A stretch of 64,000 nucleotides of DNA from Pseudomonas avellanae BPIC 631 (GTDB taxonomy: Bacteria > Pseudomonadota > Gammaproteobacteria > Pseudomonadales > Pseudomonadaceae): the NCBI RefSeq assembly GCF_000444135.1, contig NZ_ATDK01000221.1, positions 1-64,000 of the forward strand. Direction: 5' to 3'. Shown one piece after another: positions 46,897 to 55,834 of the stretch (position 1 is its first letter; the number at the start of each line of letters is the position of its first letter). The notes beneath the pieces are model-generated. The model saw only the letters and a program-made list of their open reading frames with translations. It made no database searches and had not been told where the DNA came from. Position numbers and translations under genes: made by a program.

Positions 46897-47369
46897 TTGG
46901 CCTCCAACTGCGACAGCAGGCTGACCATTTCGATGGCGGACAGGGCAGCTTCAGCGCCCTTGTTGCCGGCCTTGGTGCCGGAGCGCTCGATGGCCTGCTC
47001 GATGGAATCGACAGTCAATACGCCGAACGCGACCGGAACGCCGAATTCCATGGAAACCTGGGACAAGCCTTTGACGCACTCGCCTGCCACGTATTCGAAG
47101 TGCGGAGTACCGCCACGGATCACTGCACCCAGTGCAACGATGGCCGCGAACTCGCTGCGTTGGGCAACTTTCTGCACAACCAGTGGAATCTCGAACGCAC
47201 CCGGCGCACGGATGATGGTGATATCGCTTTCGCTGACGCCGTGGCGTACCAGCGCATCAACGGCACCGCTAACCAGGCTTTCCACGACGAAGCTGTTGAA
47301 ACGGCCAACCACCAAGGCGTAGCGGCCTTGGGGGGCGATGAAGGTACCTTCGATGGTCTTCAAGGTCAT
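46893..47369 (-). CDS. ribH: 6,7-dimethyl-8-ribityllumazine synthase
   Basis: A 158-residue lumazine synthase, penultimate step of riboflavin synthesis. Visible motifs are [32 protein letters not shown] and F-G-V-L-T. It lies 129 bp after ribBA. Confidence 0.94.
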
Positions 47370-47498
47370 TCGGTGAGTCTCGTATTAAAGAGCAAGCCCG
47401 CCTTGGGGCGGACTTTGAGGGATATTAGGCCACGAATCGCACCTGTCAGGCCAAACGCTGCAAAAAACAGTCTTTCGCATGCTTCAACCTGCCGGTAT

Positions 47499-48590
47499 TT
47501 ATTCGGAGGGCACGTATTCTACAACTTCCAGATCGAAACCGGATATCGCATTGAACTTCATTGGCGAACTCATCAGGCGCATTTTGCGTACACCGAGGTC
47601 ACGAAGGATCTGCGAACCGGCACCCACGGTGCTGTAAGTGGTCGGCGTCTTGACCGGTTGCTGCCCTGCAGTTTCACGGATATGGGCCAGCAATACATCG
47701 CCATCCAAGGGGTGACCAAGCAACAGCACAACACCGCTGCCCGCCTCGCTAACCGCACGCATGGCGGCGCGCAGGCTCCAGCGGCCGGGCTGCTTGACCA
47801 TCAACAGGTCGCGCAACGGGTCCATGTTGTGAACCCGCACCAGGGTCGGTTCTTCTGCGCAGATCTTGCCCAGGGTCAGCGCCAGATGCACATCGCCTTC
47901 GACCGAATCGCGGTAAGTCACCAGGTTGAAACTGCCCAGTTCGCTGTCCATTGGCTGCTCGGCAATCCGCTGAACGGTACGTTCGTGGATCATCCGGTAG
48001 TGGATCAGGTCGGCGATGGTGCCAATCTTGATGTCGTGTTGCAGGGCAAATTCTTCAAGTTCGGCGCGACGCGACATGGTGCCGTCGTCGTTCATGACTT
48101 CGCAGATCAGCCCCGTCGGCTCGAACCCGGCCATGCGCGCCAGATCGCACGCAGCTTCGGTATGACCGGCGCGAGCCAGAGTGCCACCGGCCTGAGCCAT
48201 CAGCGGGAAGATGTGCCCCGGGCTGACGATGTCTTCGGCTTTGGCTTCTTTGGCGGCGGCTGCCTGCACGGTACGCGCACGGTCTGCCGCAGAGATGCCA
48301 GTGGTCACGCCTTCGGCAGCTTCGATGGAGACGGTGAACTTGGTGCCGAAACCGGAGCCGTTGCGCGGCGCCATCAGCGGCAGCTTGAGGGTTTCGCAGC
48401 GCTCGCGGGTCATCGGCATGCAGATCAGGCCACGGGCGAAACGCGCCATGAAGTTGATGTGCTCAGGCTTGACGCATTCGGCGGCCATGATCAGGTCGCC
48501 TTCGTTCTCGCGGTCTTCGTCATCCATGAGGATGACCATCTTGCCCTGGCGGATGTCTTCAACCAGTTCTTCGATATTATTGAGCGCCAC
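47499..48590 (-). CDS. ribBA: RibBA: DHBP synthase with degenerate GTP cyclohydrolase II domain
   Basis: A 363-residue fusion. The N-terminal ~205 residues are 3,4-dihydroxy-2-butanone-4-phosphate synthase ([10 protein letters not shown] at residues ~23-32, H-T-E-A-A-C-D-L-A near 150). The C-terminal cyclohydrolase-II-like domain lacks the C-x-x-C-D-C-type zinc cluster, so it is probably inactive; the separate ribA at 44665 covers that step. It has 17 bp to ribC. No FMN riboswitch was found upstream. Confidence 0.91.
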   Translation of the reverse strand: MALNNIEELVEDIRQGKMVILMDDEDRENEGDLIMAAECVKPEHINFMARFARGLICMPMTRERCETLKLPLMAPRNGSGFGTKFTVSIEAAEGVTTGISAADRARTVQAAAAKEAKAEDIVSPGHIFPLMAQAGGTLARAGHTEAACDLARMAGFEPTGLICEVMNDDGTMSRRAELEEFALQHDIKIGTIADLIHYRMIHERTVQRIAEQPMDSELGSFNLVTYRDSVEGDVHLALTLGKICAEEPTLVRVHNMDPLRDLLMVKQPGRWSLRAAMRAVSEAGSGVVLLLGHPLDGDVLLAHIRETAGQQPVKTPTTYSTVGAGSQILRDLGVRKMRLMSSPMKFNAISGFDLEVVEYVPSE

Positions 48591-48607
48591 GCGGCACCCT
48601 CCTTGAT

Positions 48608-49270
48608 TCAGGATTTGAGGTAGCCGTTCTCGGCCAGAAAGCTTTCGGTGATCGTGCCGTGACCCGGTTCTGCTGCCTTGTCGCCCAGCAACAGACGCTC
48701 CAGATAGCGCGCCAGCAGATCCACTTCCAGGTTGACCTTACGGCCAGGCAGGTAGTCGGCCATGATGGTTTCGCTGAGGGTGTGCGGCACGATGGTCAGT
48801 TCGAACTCGGCGCCATTGACCGAGTTGACCGTCAGGCTGGTGCCGTCAATGGTGATCGAGCCTTTATGGGCGATGTATTTGGCCAGCTCGCGCGGCGCAC
48901 GCACCGTAAACTGGATGGCGCGGGCGTTGTCGGCACGGGCGACGATTTCGCCTACGCCGTCGACATGGCCGCTGACCAGATGGCCGCCAAGGCGCGTGGT
49001 CGGCGTCAGGGCTTTTTCCAGATTGACTCGGCTGCCGCTCTTCAAATCGACAAAGGCAGTCACGGTCAGGGTTTCACGACTGACGTCAGCCCAGAAGCCG
49101 TCGCCGGGCAATTCGACGGCGGTCAGGCACACGCCATTGACGGCAATGCTGTCGCCGAGTTTGACGTCGCTCAGGTCGAGCTTGCCGGTTTCCACGTAAA
49201 CGCGGACGTCGCCACCCTTGGGAGTCAGGGCGCGGATGCTGCCGATGGATTCGATGATGCCGGTAAACAT
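48608..49270 (-). CDS. ribC: Riboflavin synthase alpha chain
   Basis: A 220-residue protein of two lumazine-binding repeats: M-F-T-G-I-I-E-S-I-G starts the first, with S-I-A-V-N-G-V-C-L-T, and the second has S-I-T-I-D-G-T-S-L-T-V-N. It makes riboflavin from two lumazines. GGAGGACCC precedes the ATG. Confidence 0.94.
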   Translation of the reverse strand: MFTGIIESIGSIRALTPKGGDVRVYVETGKLDLSDVKLGDSIAVNGVCLTAVELPGDGFWADVSRETLTVTAFVDLKSGSRVNLEKALTPTTRLGGHLVSGHVDGVGEIVARADNARAIQFTVRAPRELAKYIAHKGSITIDGTSLTVNSVNGAEFELTIVPHTLSETIMADYLPGRKVNLEVDLLARYLERLLLGDKAAEPGHGTITESFLAENGYLKS

Positions 49271-49317
49271 GGGTCCTCCGGGAGAACAAGGGCTACGCGC
49301 TAGGCGAAAGCGAAGAA

Positions 49318-50463
49318 TTATACGCCGGGTGCACTGGCAGGGAGAGCAATGACTCGCCAGTCATTGCCGACGGCTCGGATTTCGATAATGTTCAGCTCCA
49401 GCGCTTCACTCATCTGCGCCAGTGGCAGATCGAGCAGCGGCCGGGCCGACGAACCGAGAAACTTGCCTGCAATGAATAGCTGAAATTCGTCGACCAGCCC
49501 GAGACGCGTGAAGGCACCAGCCAGACGCGGACCGGCTTCGACCAGCACCTCGTTGACGCCCCGCACACCCAGTTCGCCCATCAACCTGCGCAGGTCAACA
49601 TGACCGGCGCTGTCGGCCAGCGCCAGCATCTCGTGACCGTCTTCCTGATAACGACCCCGCGCCGACGCCGCGGCGCAGGTCACGACCAGCGCACTGCCCG
49701 CCTGAAAGAACGGCGTATCCAATGGCACGCGCAGCCGTCCGTCAATCAATACGCGCAGCGGCGGACACGCAGCCGCCAGCGCAGTGAGTTCGGCATTGAG
49801 GCCTAACTCGTCAGGGCGCACGGTCAGGCGCGCCTTGTCGGCCAGCACCGTATCGGCACCGGTCAGCACCACACTCGATTGGGCGCGCAGGCGCTGGACG
49901 GCAGAACGCGCCTCGGGGCCGGTGATCCACTGGCTTTCACCGCTGGCCATGGCCGTTCTGCCATCCAGGCTCATGGCCATCTTGACCCGCACATAGGGCC
50001 GTCCGGTTTCCATGCGTTTGATAAAACCTTTGTTCAGCGCTCGCGCTTCGCTTTCCAGCACGCCGCACTGAACGCTGATACCGGCAGTCATCAGGCGCAA
50101 AAGCCCGCTGCCGGCCACTTGCGGATTGGGGTCCTGCATTGCCGCCACGACCCGCGCCAGCCCGGCGCTGATCAGTGCATCGGCGCACGGCGGGGTGCGT
50201 CCCTGATGGCTGCACGGTTCAAGTGTGACGTAGGCGGTTGCGCCCCGGGCAAGCTCGCCGGCCTCGCGCAGCGCGTGCACTTCGGCGTGCGACTCGCCGG
50301 CCCGCGCATGCCAGCCCTGGCCGACAATCTGGCCGTCACGCACGATTACGCAACCGACTCGCGGGTTGGGGTGTGTCGAATAAAGGCCCTTGCGCGCCAG
50401 TTCCACCGCATGGGCCATGTAATGAACGTCGAGGGCTGCCTGTTCAGTCAACACTGCACTCAT
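49318..50463 (-). CDS. ribD: Bifunctional riboflavin deaminase/reductase RibD
   Basis: A 381-residue fusion. The N-terminal deaminase domain has H-A-E-V near residue 58 and [11 protein letters not shown] near 82-92; the C-terminal reductase domain has [10 protein letters not shown] and V-L-V-E-A-G-P-R-L. The start overlaps the nrdR stop by 4 bp. It acts after GTP cyclohydrolase II. Confidence 0.94.
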   Translation of the reverse strand: MSAVLTEQAALDVHYMAHAVELARKGLYSTHPNPRVGCVIVRDGQIVGQGWHARAGESHAEVHALREAGELARGATAYVTLEPCSHQGRTPPCADALISAGLARVVAAMQDPNPQVAGSGLLRLMTAGISVQCGVLESEARALNKGFIKRMETGRPYVRVKMAMSLDGRTAMASGESQWITGPEARSAVQRLRAQSSVVLTGADTVLADKARLTVRPDELGLNAELTALAAACPPLRVLIDGRLRVPLDTPFFQAGSALVVTCAAASARGRYQEDGHEMLALADSAGHVDLRRLMGELGVRGVNEVLVEAGPRLAGAFTRLGLVDEFQLFIAGKFLGSSARPLLDLPLAQMSEALELNIIEIRAVGNDWRVIALPASAPGV

Positions 50464-50924
50464 TCCTTACCCGGCTCGCGGGCCAGACGGTCGATTTCTT
50501 CACGAAACTCGTTGAGGTCCTGAAAGCGGCGGTACACGGACGCGAAGCGAATATAGGCCACTTCATCCAGCTTTTGCAGCTCGCCCATGACCAGCTCGCC
50601 GACCACCAGCGACTTGACCTCGCGCTCACCCGTGGCCCGCAGCTTGTGCTTGATGTGGGCCAGTGCGGCTTCTAGCCGTTCGACACTCACCGGGCGCTTT
50701 TCGAGGGCGCGCTGCATGCCGGCGCGCAGCTTTTCTTCGTCGAACGGCTGGCGACTGCCGTCCTGCTTGATCAGGCGCGGCAAGACCAGCTCGGCGGTTT
50801 CAAACGTCGTGAAGCGCTCGCCACAGGCCAGGCATTCGCGGCGGCGGCGTACTTGCTCGCCTTCGGCGACGAGGCGGGAGTCGATGACTTTGGTGTCATT
50901 GGCACCGCAGAAGGGACAGTGCAT
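50460..50924 (-). CDS. nrdR: Transcriptional repressor NrdR
   Basis: A 154-residue repressor of ribonucleotide reductase genes. The zinc ribbon is M-H-C-P-F-C-G near the start and [10 protein letters not shown] at residues 31-40, and an ATP-cone follows ([14 protein letters not shown]). The ATG at 50924 is chosen as the standard NrdR start. It heads the nrdR-ribD operon. Confidence 0.95.
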   Translation of the reverse strand: MHCPFCGANDTKVIDSRLVAEGEQVRRRRECLACGERFTTFETAELVLPRLIKQDGSRQPFDEEKLRAGMQRALEKRPVSVERLEAALAHIKHKLRATGEREVKSLVVGELVMGELQKLDEVAYIRFASVYRRFQDLNEFREEIDRLAREPGKE

Positions 50925-51100
50925 GGTGGCTGGCAACGAAAGAATGAGGAGCGCCATGTTAGCGCATCCTGCCGGCAAGACAAGGCTGGGGGTTTACGGT
51001 ATATAGACGCGCATTAAAGCGATGTGAAATTGCCCCGGCTCGGTAATACTGCACGCTTGGCGTGACACAGCCTTTCGATTTTTGTCTTGTGGAGCTCTTG

Positions 51101-51550
51101 ATGACGTTACGCCCCCTTTTTTTACTCGGCCTCATCGGTTTGCTGGCCGCGTGCAGTAGCAATGACGCCCCGAAACCTGTCGCCGCGCCGCCCGTTGCGC
51201 CAGCGATCAAGCTGCCGGCCGGGCCGGGCCCGTTGCTGCCTTATCAGCGTGAGCTCAGCGGGCAATTGCTGGGCGTCCCGGCCGGTGCCGAGGTCGAGCT
51301 GGCGATGCTGGTGATCGACGATCGCGGTCGTCCGCAAAAACTGCTGACCAGCACCTTGCTCAAGGGCAACGGCCAGTCACTGCCGTTTCAGTTGCGCTTC
51401 AACCCGGAAGCCTTTCCGGTGGGCGGACGCGTCGAATTGCGCGGCCGTGCGAGCAAATCAGGACAGTTGATTCTGCACCTGCCATCGATGCGCATCGAAC
51501 AGGCCACCACTCAGGCACTGGGGCAATTGCAGTTCGTCAAGGCGCCATGA
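51101..51550 (+). CDS. YbaY-like lipoprotein
   Basis: A 149-residue lipoprotein (lipobox L-L-A-A-C near residue 15) with a beta-rich YbaY/META-type domain: P-Y-Q-R-E-L-S-G and G-Q-S-L-P-F-Q-L-R-F. The ATG at 51101 follows GTGGAGC. Its stop overlaps the next start (ATGATC). Function unknown. Confidence 0.78.
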   Translation: MTLRPLFLLGLIGLLAACSSNDAPKPVAAPPVAPAIKLPAGPGPLLPYQRELSGQLLGVPAGAEVELAMLVIDDRGRPQKLLTSTLLKGNGQSLPFQLRFNPEAFPVGGRVELRGRASKSGQLILHLPSMRIEQATTQALGQLQFVKAP

Positions 51551-52200
51551 TCGCCCCGCAACATCTGCAACACGCGTTGAGCGAACTGCTTGGCGACGCC
51601 CGGCTGGCTGTCACTGCGCTGCCGGGCACAGAGCTGAAGCTGTGGCTGATCGACGAGGCCAAGATGGACCGCGCCTTCAGCCCGGATGAAACGCGCCGCA
51701 TTCTGGAAGACCCACCGTACTGGAGCTTCTGCTGGGCGAGTGGCCTGGCCCTGGCGCGTTTTCTGGCTGAAAACCCGCACTGGGTGGCTGGCAAGCGGGT
51801 ACTGGACTTCGGTGCGGGCTCGGGTGTGGCGGGCATTGCCGCGTTCAGGGCCGGGGCGCTTGAGGTGGTTGCCTGTGATCTCGATCCACTGGCGCTCGCT
51901 GCCTGCCGGGCCAATGCCGAACTCAATCAGGTGCCATTGAGCTACTCGACGGATTTCTTTGCCGAGGCGGATCGCTTCGATCTGATTCTGGTCGCCGACG
52001 TGCTTTACGACCGCGCCAACCTGCCACTGCTGGACCAGTTTCTCTCCCGAGGCCGCGAGGCATTGGTGGCGGATTCCCGCGTGCGCGACTTCAAGCACGA
52101 TGCCTACCAGCGTGTGACGATACTGCATGCGCACACCCTGCCGGACCTGGCCGAGCCGCACGAGTTTCGCGACGTGAGTGTGTATCACGCGGCGCGGTGA
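51547..52200 (+). CDS. Class I SAM-dependent methyltransferase, METTL20/PrmA-like
   Basis: A 217-residue methyltransferase. The SAM loop V-L-D-F-G-A-G-S-G-V-A-G lies near residues 87-98, and the post-II acidic motif A-C-D-L-D-P near 118. P-P-Y-W-S-F-C-W-A-S-G and A-D-V-L-Y-D-R are typical of ETF-beta lysine methyltransferase-like proteins. The substrate is probably a protein lysine, not established here. Confidence 0.8.
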   Translation: MIAPQHLQHALSELLGDARLAVTALPGTELKLWLIDEAKMDRAFSPDETRRILEDPPYWSFCWASGLALARFLAENPHWVAGKRVLDFGAGSGVAGIAAFRAGALEVVACDLDPLALAACRANAELNQVPLSYSTDFFAEADRFDLILVADVLYDRANLPLLDQFLSRGREALVADSRVRDFKHDAYQRVTILHAHTLPDLAEPHEFRDVSVYHAAR

Positions 52201-52244
52201 GCGCTGAATAACAGTCCAGAATCGCTCAGCCAAACGGTTTCTGC

Positions 52245-52270
52245 AGAATCAAAAGCAGGTGTGTGGACAG
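52245..52270. repeat. Solitary REPIN outer-end remnant
   Basis: The stretch agaatcaaaagcaggtgtgt matches the right flank of the REPINs at 14217-14415 and 18499-18638 (agaatcaaaagc followed by the terminal repeat). The REP palindromes themselves are missing. It sits in the 172-bp gap upstream of cnoX. Confidence 0.45.
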
Positions 52271-52372
52271 TGCCGAGCGTAGGGCAAGGATGATGCCCCA
52301 CCGCCGACGCCGCTTTCAGCATTGCCCTGCGGGCTTTATAGTTGGCGGCATTCAGATTCTTCGAGACGTGCA

Positions 52373-53245
52373 ATGAGCCAGGAAACTGCTTACATCTTCG
52401 ACGCAACCAGCGCGAACTTTGACCAACAGGTGATCGACAAGTCATTCGATCAGCCTGTCCTCGTTGATTTCTGGGCCGAGTGGTGTGCGCCCTGCAAGGT
52501 CCTGATGCCGCTGTTGCAGCAGATCACCGAAAGCTATCAGGGCGAGTTGCTGCTGGCCAAGGTCAATTGCGACGCCGAGCCGGATGTTGTCTCCCGCTTC
52601 GGTATTCGCAGCCTGCCGACCGTGGTGCTGTTCAAGGACGGCCAGCCGGTGGACGGCTTTGCCGGTGCGCAGCCCGAGTCGGAAATCCGCAAGATTCTTG
52701 AACAGCATGTGGTCATGCCACCGCCCCCGGCGGCTGACCCGCTCAAGCAGGCGCAGGCATTGTTTGCCGAAAGCCGATTCTCCGAGGCCGAGGCGGTTCT
52801 CAAGCAACTGCTGGGCGAAGACAACACCCATGCAGCCGCGCTGATTCTGTATGCACGCTGCCTGGCCGAACGTGGCGAGTTGAGTGAAGCCCGCGCTGTG
52901 CTCGATGCCGTTACCGGCGATGCACATAAAGCCGAACTGGCCGGTGCCAAGGCGCAACTGACTTTTCTGGCCGAAGCGGCCACCTTGCCGGATGCTGCCG
53001 AGCTGAAAAGCCGTCTGGCGCAAAACCCTCAGGATGACGAAGCCGCGCATCAACTGGCGATTCAGCAGTTGTCGCGTCAACAGTACGAAGCCGCACTTGA
53101 TGGCCTGCTCAAGCTGTTCATCCGCAACCGCAATTACGCCGAAGGCCTGCCGCACAAGACGCTGCTGCAAGTGTTCGACCTGCTGGGCAATGACCATCCA
53201 TTGGTGACTGCGTACCGTCGCAAGCTGTTTGCTGCGCTGTACTGA
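52373..53245 (+). CDS. cnoX: Chaperedoxin CnoX (YbbN), thioredoxin plus TPR-like domain
   Basis: A 290-residue protein with an N-terminal thioredoxin domain (W-A-E-W-C-A-P-C-K near residues 36-43, both Cys present) and C-terminal TPR-like helices from about residue 120 on. CnoX protects clients from oxidation and hands them to GroEL/DnaK. Standard length and start. Confidence 0.9.
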   Translation: MSQETAYIFDATSANFDQQVIDKSFDQPVLVDFWAEWCAPCKVLMPLLQQITESYQGELLLAKVNCDAEPDVVSRFGIRSLPTVVLFKDGQPVDGFAGAQPESEIRKILEQHVVMPPPPAADPLKQAQALFAESRFSEAEAVLKQLLGEDNTHAAALILYARCLAERGELSEARAVLDAVTGDAHKAELAGAKAQLTFLAEAATLPDAAELKSRLAQNPQDDEAAHQLAIQQLSRQQYEAALDGLLKLFIRNRNYAEGLPHKTLLQVFDLLGNDHPLVTAYRRKLFAALY

Positions 53246-53307
53246 ACAATCCAGACTGAAGCCCCCCCGCGACAGGCATCACATGATGCCTGTCGCCGAT
53301 ATTCAGA

Positions 53308-53664
53308 TCAGGCCGTCTCGATCCAGCTGTACAGCGGCGCATCCCCGCCGCTCTCGACCTTCACGTTCGCAGAGTGACGCAAACGCACCAGCAAATGCTT
53401 GCCAGCTGCGGTGCTGCCGGCCAGCCCCTCCAGTTGCCCCAGCAGATCCGGCCCACTCATTTGCCCGGCTTTTTGCAGCATTTCCCGAGCGACCAGCCAC
53501 AACCGGTCATCCGGATTGACCGGCTTGGTCTCGGCAGCGGTCGGTGCCGCCAGGTCAGGCGCTACAGCCTTGAGCTGAGCGCCCAGATGGGCCCAGTCGC
53601 CTTCGTCCAGTTCAAGGGTCAAATCCACCGGCCATTGGCCTACGGTTCCACGAATACGCAACAT
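53308..53664 (-). CDS. Conserved hypothetical protein
   Basis: A 118-residue soluble protein of mixed composition, starting M-L-R-I-R-G-T-V-G with a beta-rich first half and an acidic middle (L-E-L-D-E-G-D-W). No motif was recognised. The ATG at 53664 is preferred over one at 53727, which adds an unlikely Cys-rich leader. Confidence 0.6.
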   Translation of the reverse strand: MLRIRGTVGQWPVDLTLELDEGDWAHLGAQLKAVAPDLAAPTAAETKPVNPDDRLWLVAREMLQKAGQMSGPDLLGQLEGLAGSTAAGKHLLVRLRHSANVKVESGGDAPLYSWIETA

Positions 53665-53739
53665 GATGTGTACCTGCTGACAGTCAGGCACACATGCTCC
53701 CACAGGCTGGCGCGCATTCCCATGCACAACCGTAAGGGC

Positions 53740-54162
53740 TCAGCCGTAAAGCCACTGATTGATGACCGGTTCTTTGCCGTTCATGAAATTGCCGAGTGCG
53801 CGCACGTCGTAGACGTTTTCCCAGTGCTCGATAATCTTGCCGTCACGAAATCGCCAAAGGCCGCAAAACGGCATGATGATTCTGCGCCCCTCGCAGCGCG
53901 CGCGCAGGTCGCCCACCACCGAGCCGAAATGGTCGTTGGCAATGATGTCGTGGACATCCATGTAAAGGGTCTGACGCGTGCGTCTGAGCAGATTGATCTC
54001 GTGGGAAAGCACCGCGTCTTTGCCGATGGCTATGGACAGGCCACCGCCAGCGCCCTGATCGGCCTTATGCAGGACGATGTCAGTGTCGGCAAACTCGGTG
54101 ATACGTGTCGGATCCTTGTACACCGCACGCAGTATTTCCCTGTTCGAATGGAGTTTGTTCAT
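53740..54162 (-). CDS. NTF2-like (SnoaL-type) protein
   Basis: A 140-residue cystatin-like alpha+beta barrel protein with the SnoaL/NTF2 pattern: an N-terminal helix, then F-R-D-G-K-I-I-E-H-W-E-N-V-Y-D in the final strands. Such proteins are small isomerases, hydrolases or binding proteins. The ATG at 54162 follows AAGGAAGA. The substrate is unknown. Confidence 0.72.
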   Translation of the reverse strand: MNKLHSNREILRAVYKDPTRITEFADTDIVLHKADQGAGGGLSIAIGKDAVLSHEINLLRRTRQTLYMDVHDIIANDHFGSVVGDLRARCEGRRIIMPFCGLWRFRDGKIIEHWENVYDVRALGNFMNGKEPVINQWLYG

Positions 54163-54465
54163 TGATATCTTCCTTGATAATGCACGCGACCGACGTCGAA
54201 CGCCTGTCCGGGCTGGCGATGAAAATCCTCCCGACGCATCCGGCGCAGGTGTAGCGATTTTCATCTTCCAGAGTAGGACTTGATGACGCAACGTGTGAGA
54301 CTACTTCTGCATAAGCGCGGGTCGATGTATTCCAGACAGCACCACACACTGCCGGCCTGAAGCGACTCAGTCATCCAGACGCGACACAAAAAACACGTCC
54401 ACCCGCACCGGCAATTGTTATAAGATCACATAACAGATACCCCCTCATAACCTCCGGAGTTCGCT
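54163..54465. promoter_or_regulatory. Divergent region with zinc-operon promoter
   Basis: A gap of 303 bp between the NTF2-like gene and the zinc-linked operon. The only structured site seen is the palindrome at 54416-54435. No gene or transposon remnant is present. Confidence 0.4.
54416..54435. promoter_or_regulatory. Palindrome TGTTAT-N8-ATAACA, candidate Zur operator
   Basis: TGTTAT (54416-54421) and ATAACA (54430-54435) are perfect inverted half-sites 8 bases apart, 30 bp before the start of the zrgA-like gene. The half-sites match those of gamma-proteobacterial Zur boxes, although the spacer is longer than the usual 1-3 bases. The equivalent P. aeruginosa operon (PA4063-PA4066) is known to be induced by zinc lack. 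Confidence 0.5.
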
Positions 54466-55053
54466 ATGCGCCGCCTGCTACTCGCCCTGCCTTTCGCCCT
54501 GTTGCCACTTGTTGCTGCGCACGCTGCTGAAGAACACGACCACGATCACGGCGACGAACACGGCAGCCTGGGTGCCCACGAGCACGGCGTCGGACGTCTG
54601 GATGTGGTGCTGGAAGGCAAGACGCTGGAGTTCGAGTTCGACAGCCCGGCCATGAACATCGTCGGTTTCGAGCACGCTGCAACCTCGGCAGAAGACAAAG
54701 ACAAGGTCGCCAAGGCCCGCGAGTTGCTGCTCAAGCCCAATGCGCTGTTCAGCATCGCCGATGCGGCGAACTGCTCGGCCACTTCGGTGAAACTGGAAAG
54801 CCCGCTGTTTGGCGACAAGGATGACGATCATGACGAGCACGCCAAGGCAGGCGATGCCGAACACCATGAGCACAGTGAAATTCACGGTCACTACAAATTC
54901 GTTTGCGACGCACCGGCCATTCTGAAAAAGCTCGACCTGTCGCAGATCTTCAAAACCTTCCCCGCCACCAAAAAGCTTCAGGTACAACTGATTTCACCAG
55001 GCGGCCAGTCGGGCGCAGAAGTGATCGCAGCCAACCCAACGCTGAAATTCTGA
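54466..55053 (+). CDS. ZrgA-like (DUF2796) periplasmic zinc-binding protein
   Basis: A 195-residue exported protein. The signal peptide ends near A-H-A (residue 20). Two His/Asp-rich metal-binding stretches follow: H-D-H-D-H-G-D-E-H near residues 24-34 and an acidic/His loop at about 125-145 (D-D-D-H-D-E-H-A). DUF2796/ZrgA proteins help zinc uptake in Vibrio and Pseudomonas. It is first in an operon with ABC and DUF3299 genes, with a stem-loop after its stop. Confidence 0.85.
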   Translation: MRRLLLALPFALLPLVAAHAAEEHDHDHGDEHGSLGAHEHGVGRLDVVLEGKTLEFEFDSPAMNIVGFEHAATSAEDKDKVAKARELLLKPNALFSIADAANCSATSVKLESPLFGDKDDDHDEHAKAGDAEHHEHSEIHGHYKFVCDAPAILKKLDLSQIFKTFPATKKLQVQLISPGGQSGAEVIAANPTLKF

Positions 55054-55072
55054 TCGCACCCTGCGGCACAAT

Positions 55073-55096
55073 GACCGGGCCTGGCCCGGTCTTTTA
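55073..55096 (+). terminator. Stem-loop terminator inside the zinc operon
   Basis: GACCGGGC (55073-55080) pairs with GCCCGGTC (55084-55091) around a 3-base loop, followed by TTTTAATTT. It lies between the zrgA-like gene and the ABC genes, and could give more of the first protein than of the transporter. Confidence 0.75.
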
Positions 55097-55122
55097 ATTT
55101 CCAACCGAGCGTGAGTCAGCCC

Positions 55123-55833
55123 ATGCCCCAAGCACTGATCGAGCTGTCGGACCTGACCTTTAACTGGCCAGGTCACCCTCAATTGCTGGACATCCCGGGC
55201 TTTCGCCTCGAAACCGGCGAAACCCTGTTCCTCAAAGGCCCCAGCGGCAGCGGTAAAACCACGTTGCTGGGCCTGCTCGGCGGCGTGCAGCAACCTGTCA
55301 GCGGCAGCATTCGCCTGTTGAATCAGGAGCTGTCGAGCCTGTCGTCGGCGGCGCGTGATCGCTTTCGTGTCGACCACACCGGTTACATTTTTCAGCAGTT
55401 CAATCTGTTGCCGTTTCTGTCGGTGCGGGAAAACATCGAGCTGCCGTGCCACTTCTCCAACGTCCGCGCCGAACGTGCAAGGCAACGTCACGGCAGTGTC
55501 GAAAAAGCCACGACTACCCTGCTCGCGCATCTGGGCCTGAAAGACCCGGCGATGCTCGCCCGCCGCGCCGATTCGCTGTCCATCGGTCAGCAGCAGCGCG
55601 TCGCCGCCGCACGGGCACTGATCGGTCAGCCGGAACTGGTGATTGCCGACGAGCCCACTTCAGCACTGGACGCAGACTCGCGCGAGGCGTTCATTCGCCT
55701 GCTGTTCGCCGAATGTCGCGAAGCCGGGGCCAGCCTGTTGTTCGTCAGCCATGACCAGAGCCTGGCTCCGCTGTTTGATCGCAACCTGTCGCTGAGCGAC
55801 CTGAATCGCGCCGCCGTCGCCGTGGAGATCTGA
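55123..55833 (+). CDS. ABC transporter ATPase (LolD/MacB-type)
   Basis: A 236-residue ATPase. Walker A G-P-S-G-S-G-K-T-T near residue 40, signature L-S-I-G-Q-Q-Q-R-V near 145 and Walker B V-I-A-D-E-P near 168 are intact. It pairs with the permease that follows. A GTG at 55111 is a possible earlier start. Probably part of a zinc-linked or lipoprotein-type exporter. Confidence 0.87.
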   Translation: MPQALIELSDLTFNWPGHPQLLDIPGFRLETGETLFLKGPSGSGKTTLLGLLGGVQQPVSGSIRLLNQELSSLSSAARDRFRVDHTGYIFQQFNLLPFLSVRENIELPCHFSNVRAERARQRHGSVEKATTTLLAHLGLKDPAMLARRADSLSIGQQQRVAAARALIGQPELVIADEPTSALDADSREAFIRLLFAECREAGASLLFVSHDQSLAPLFDRNLSLSDLNRAAVAVEI

Positions 55834-55834
55834 G

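Noticed and set aside
47370-47498. FMN riboswitch before ribH or ribBA
   Set aside because: No conserved RFN-element segments were found. A short GC hairpin near 47397-47413 lacks a T-run and is not convincing.
47100-48623. A 507-residue plus-strand open frame opposite ribBA and ribH
   Set aside because: High-GC shadow of the rib genes; it runs across their boundaries and shows His/Gln/Arg-rich composition with no motif.
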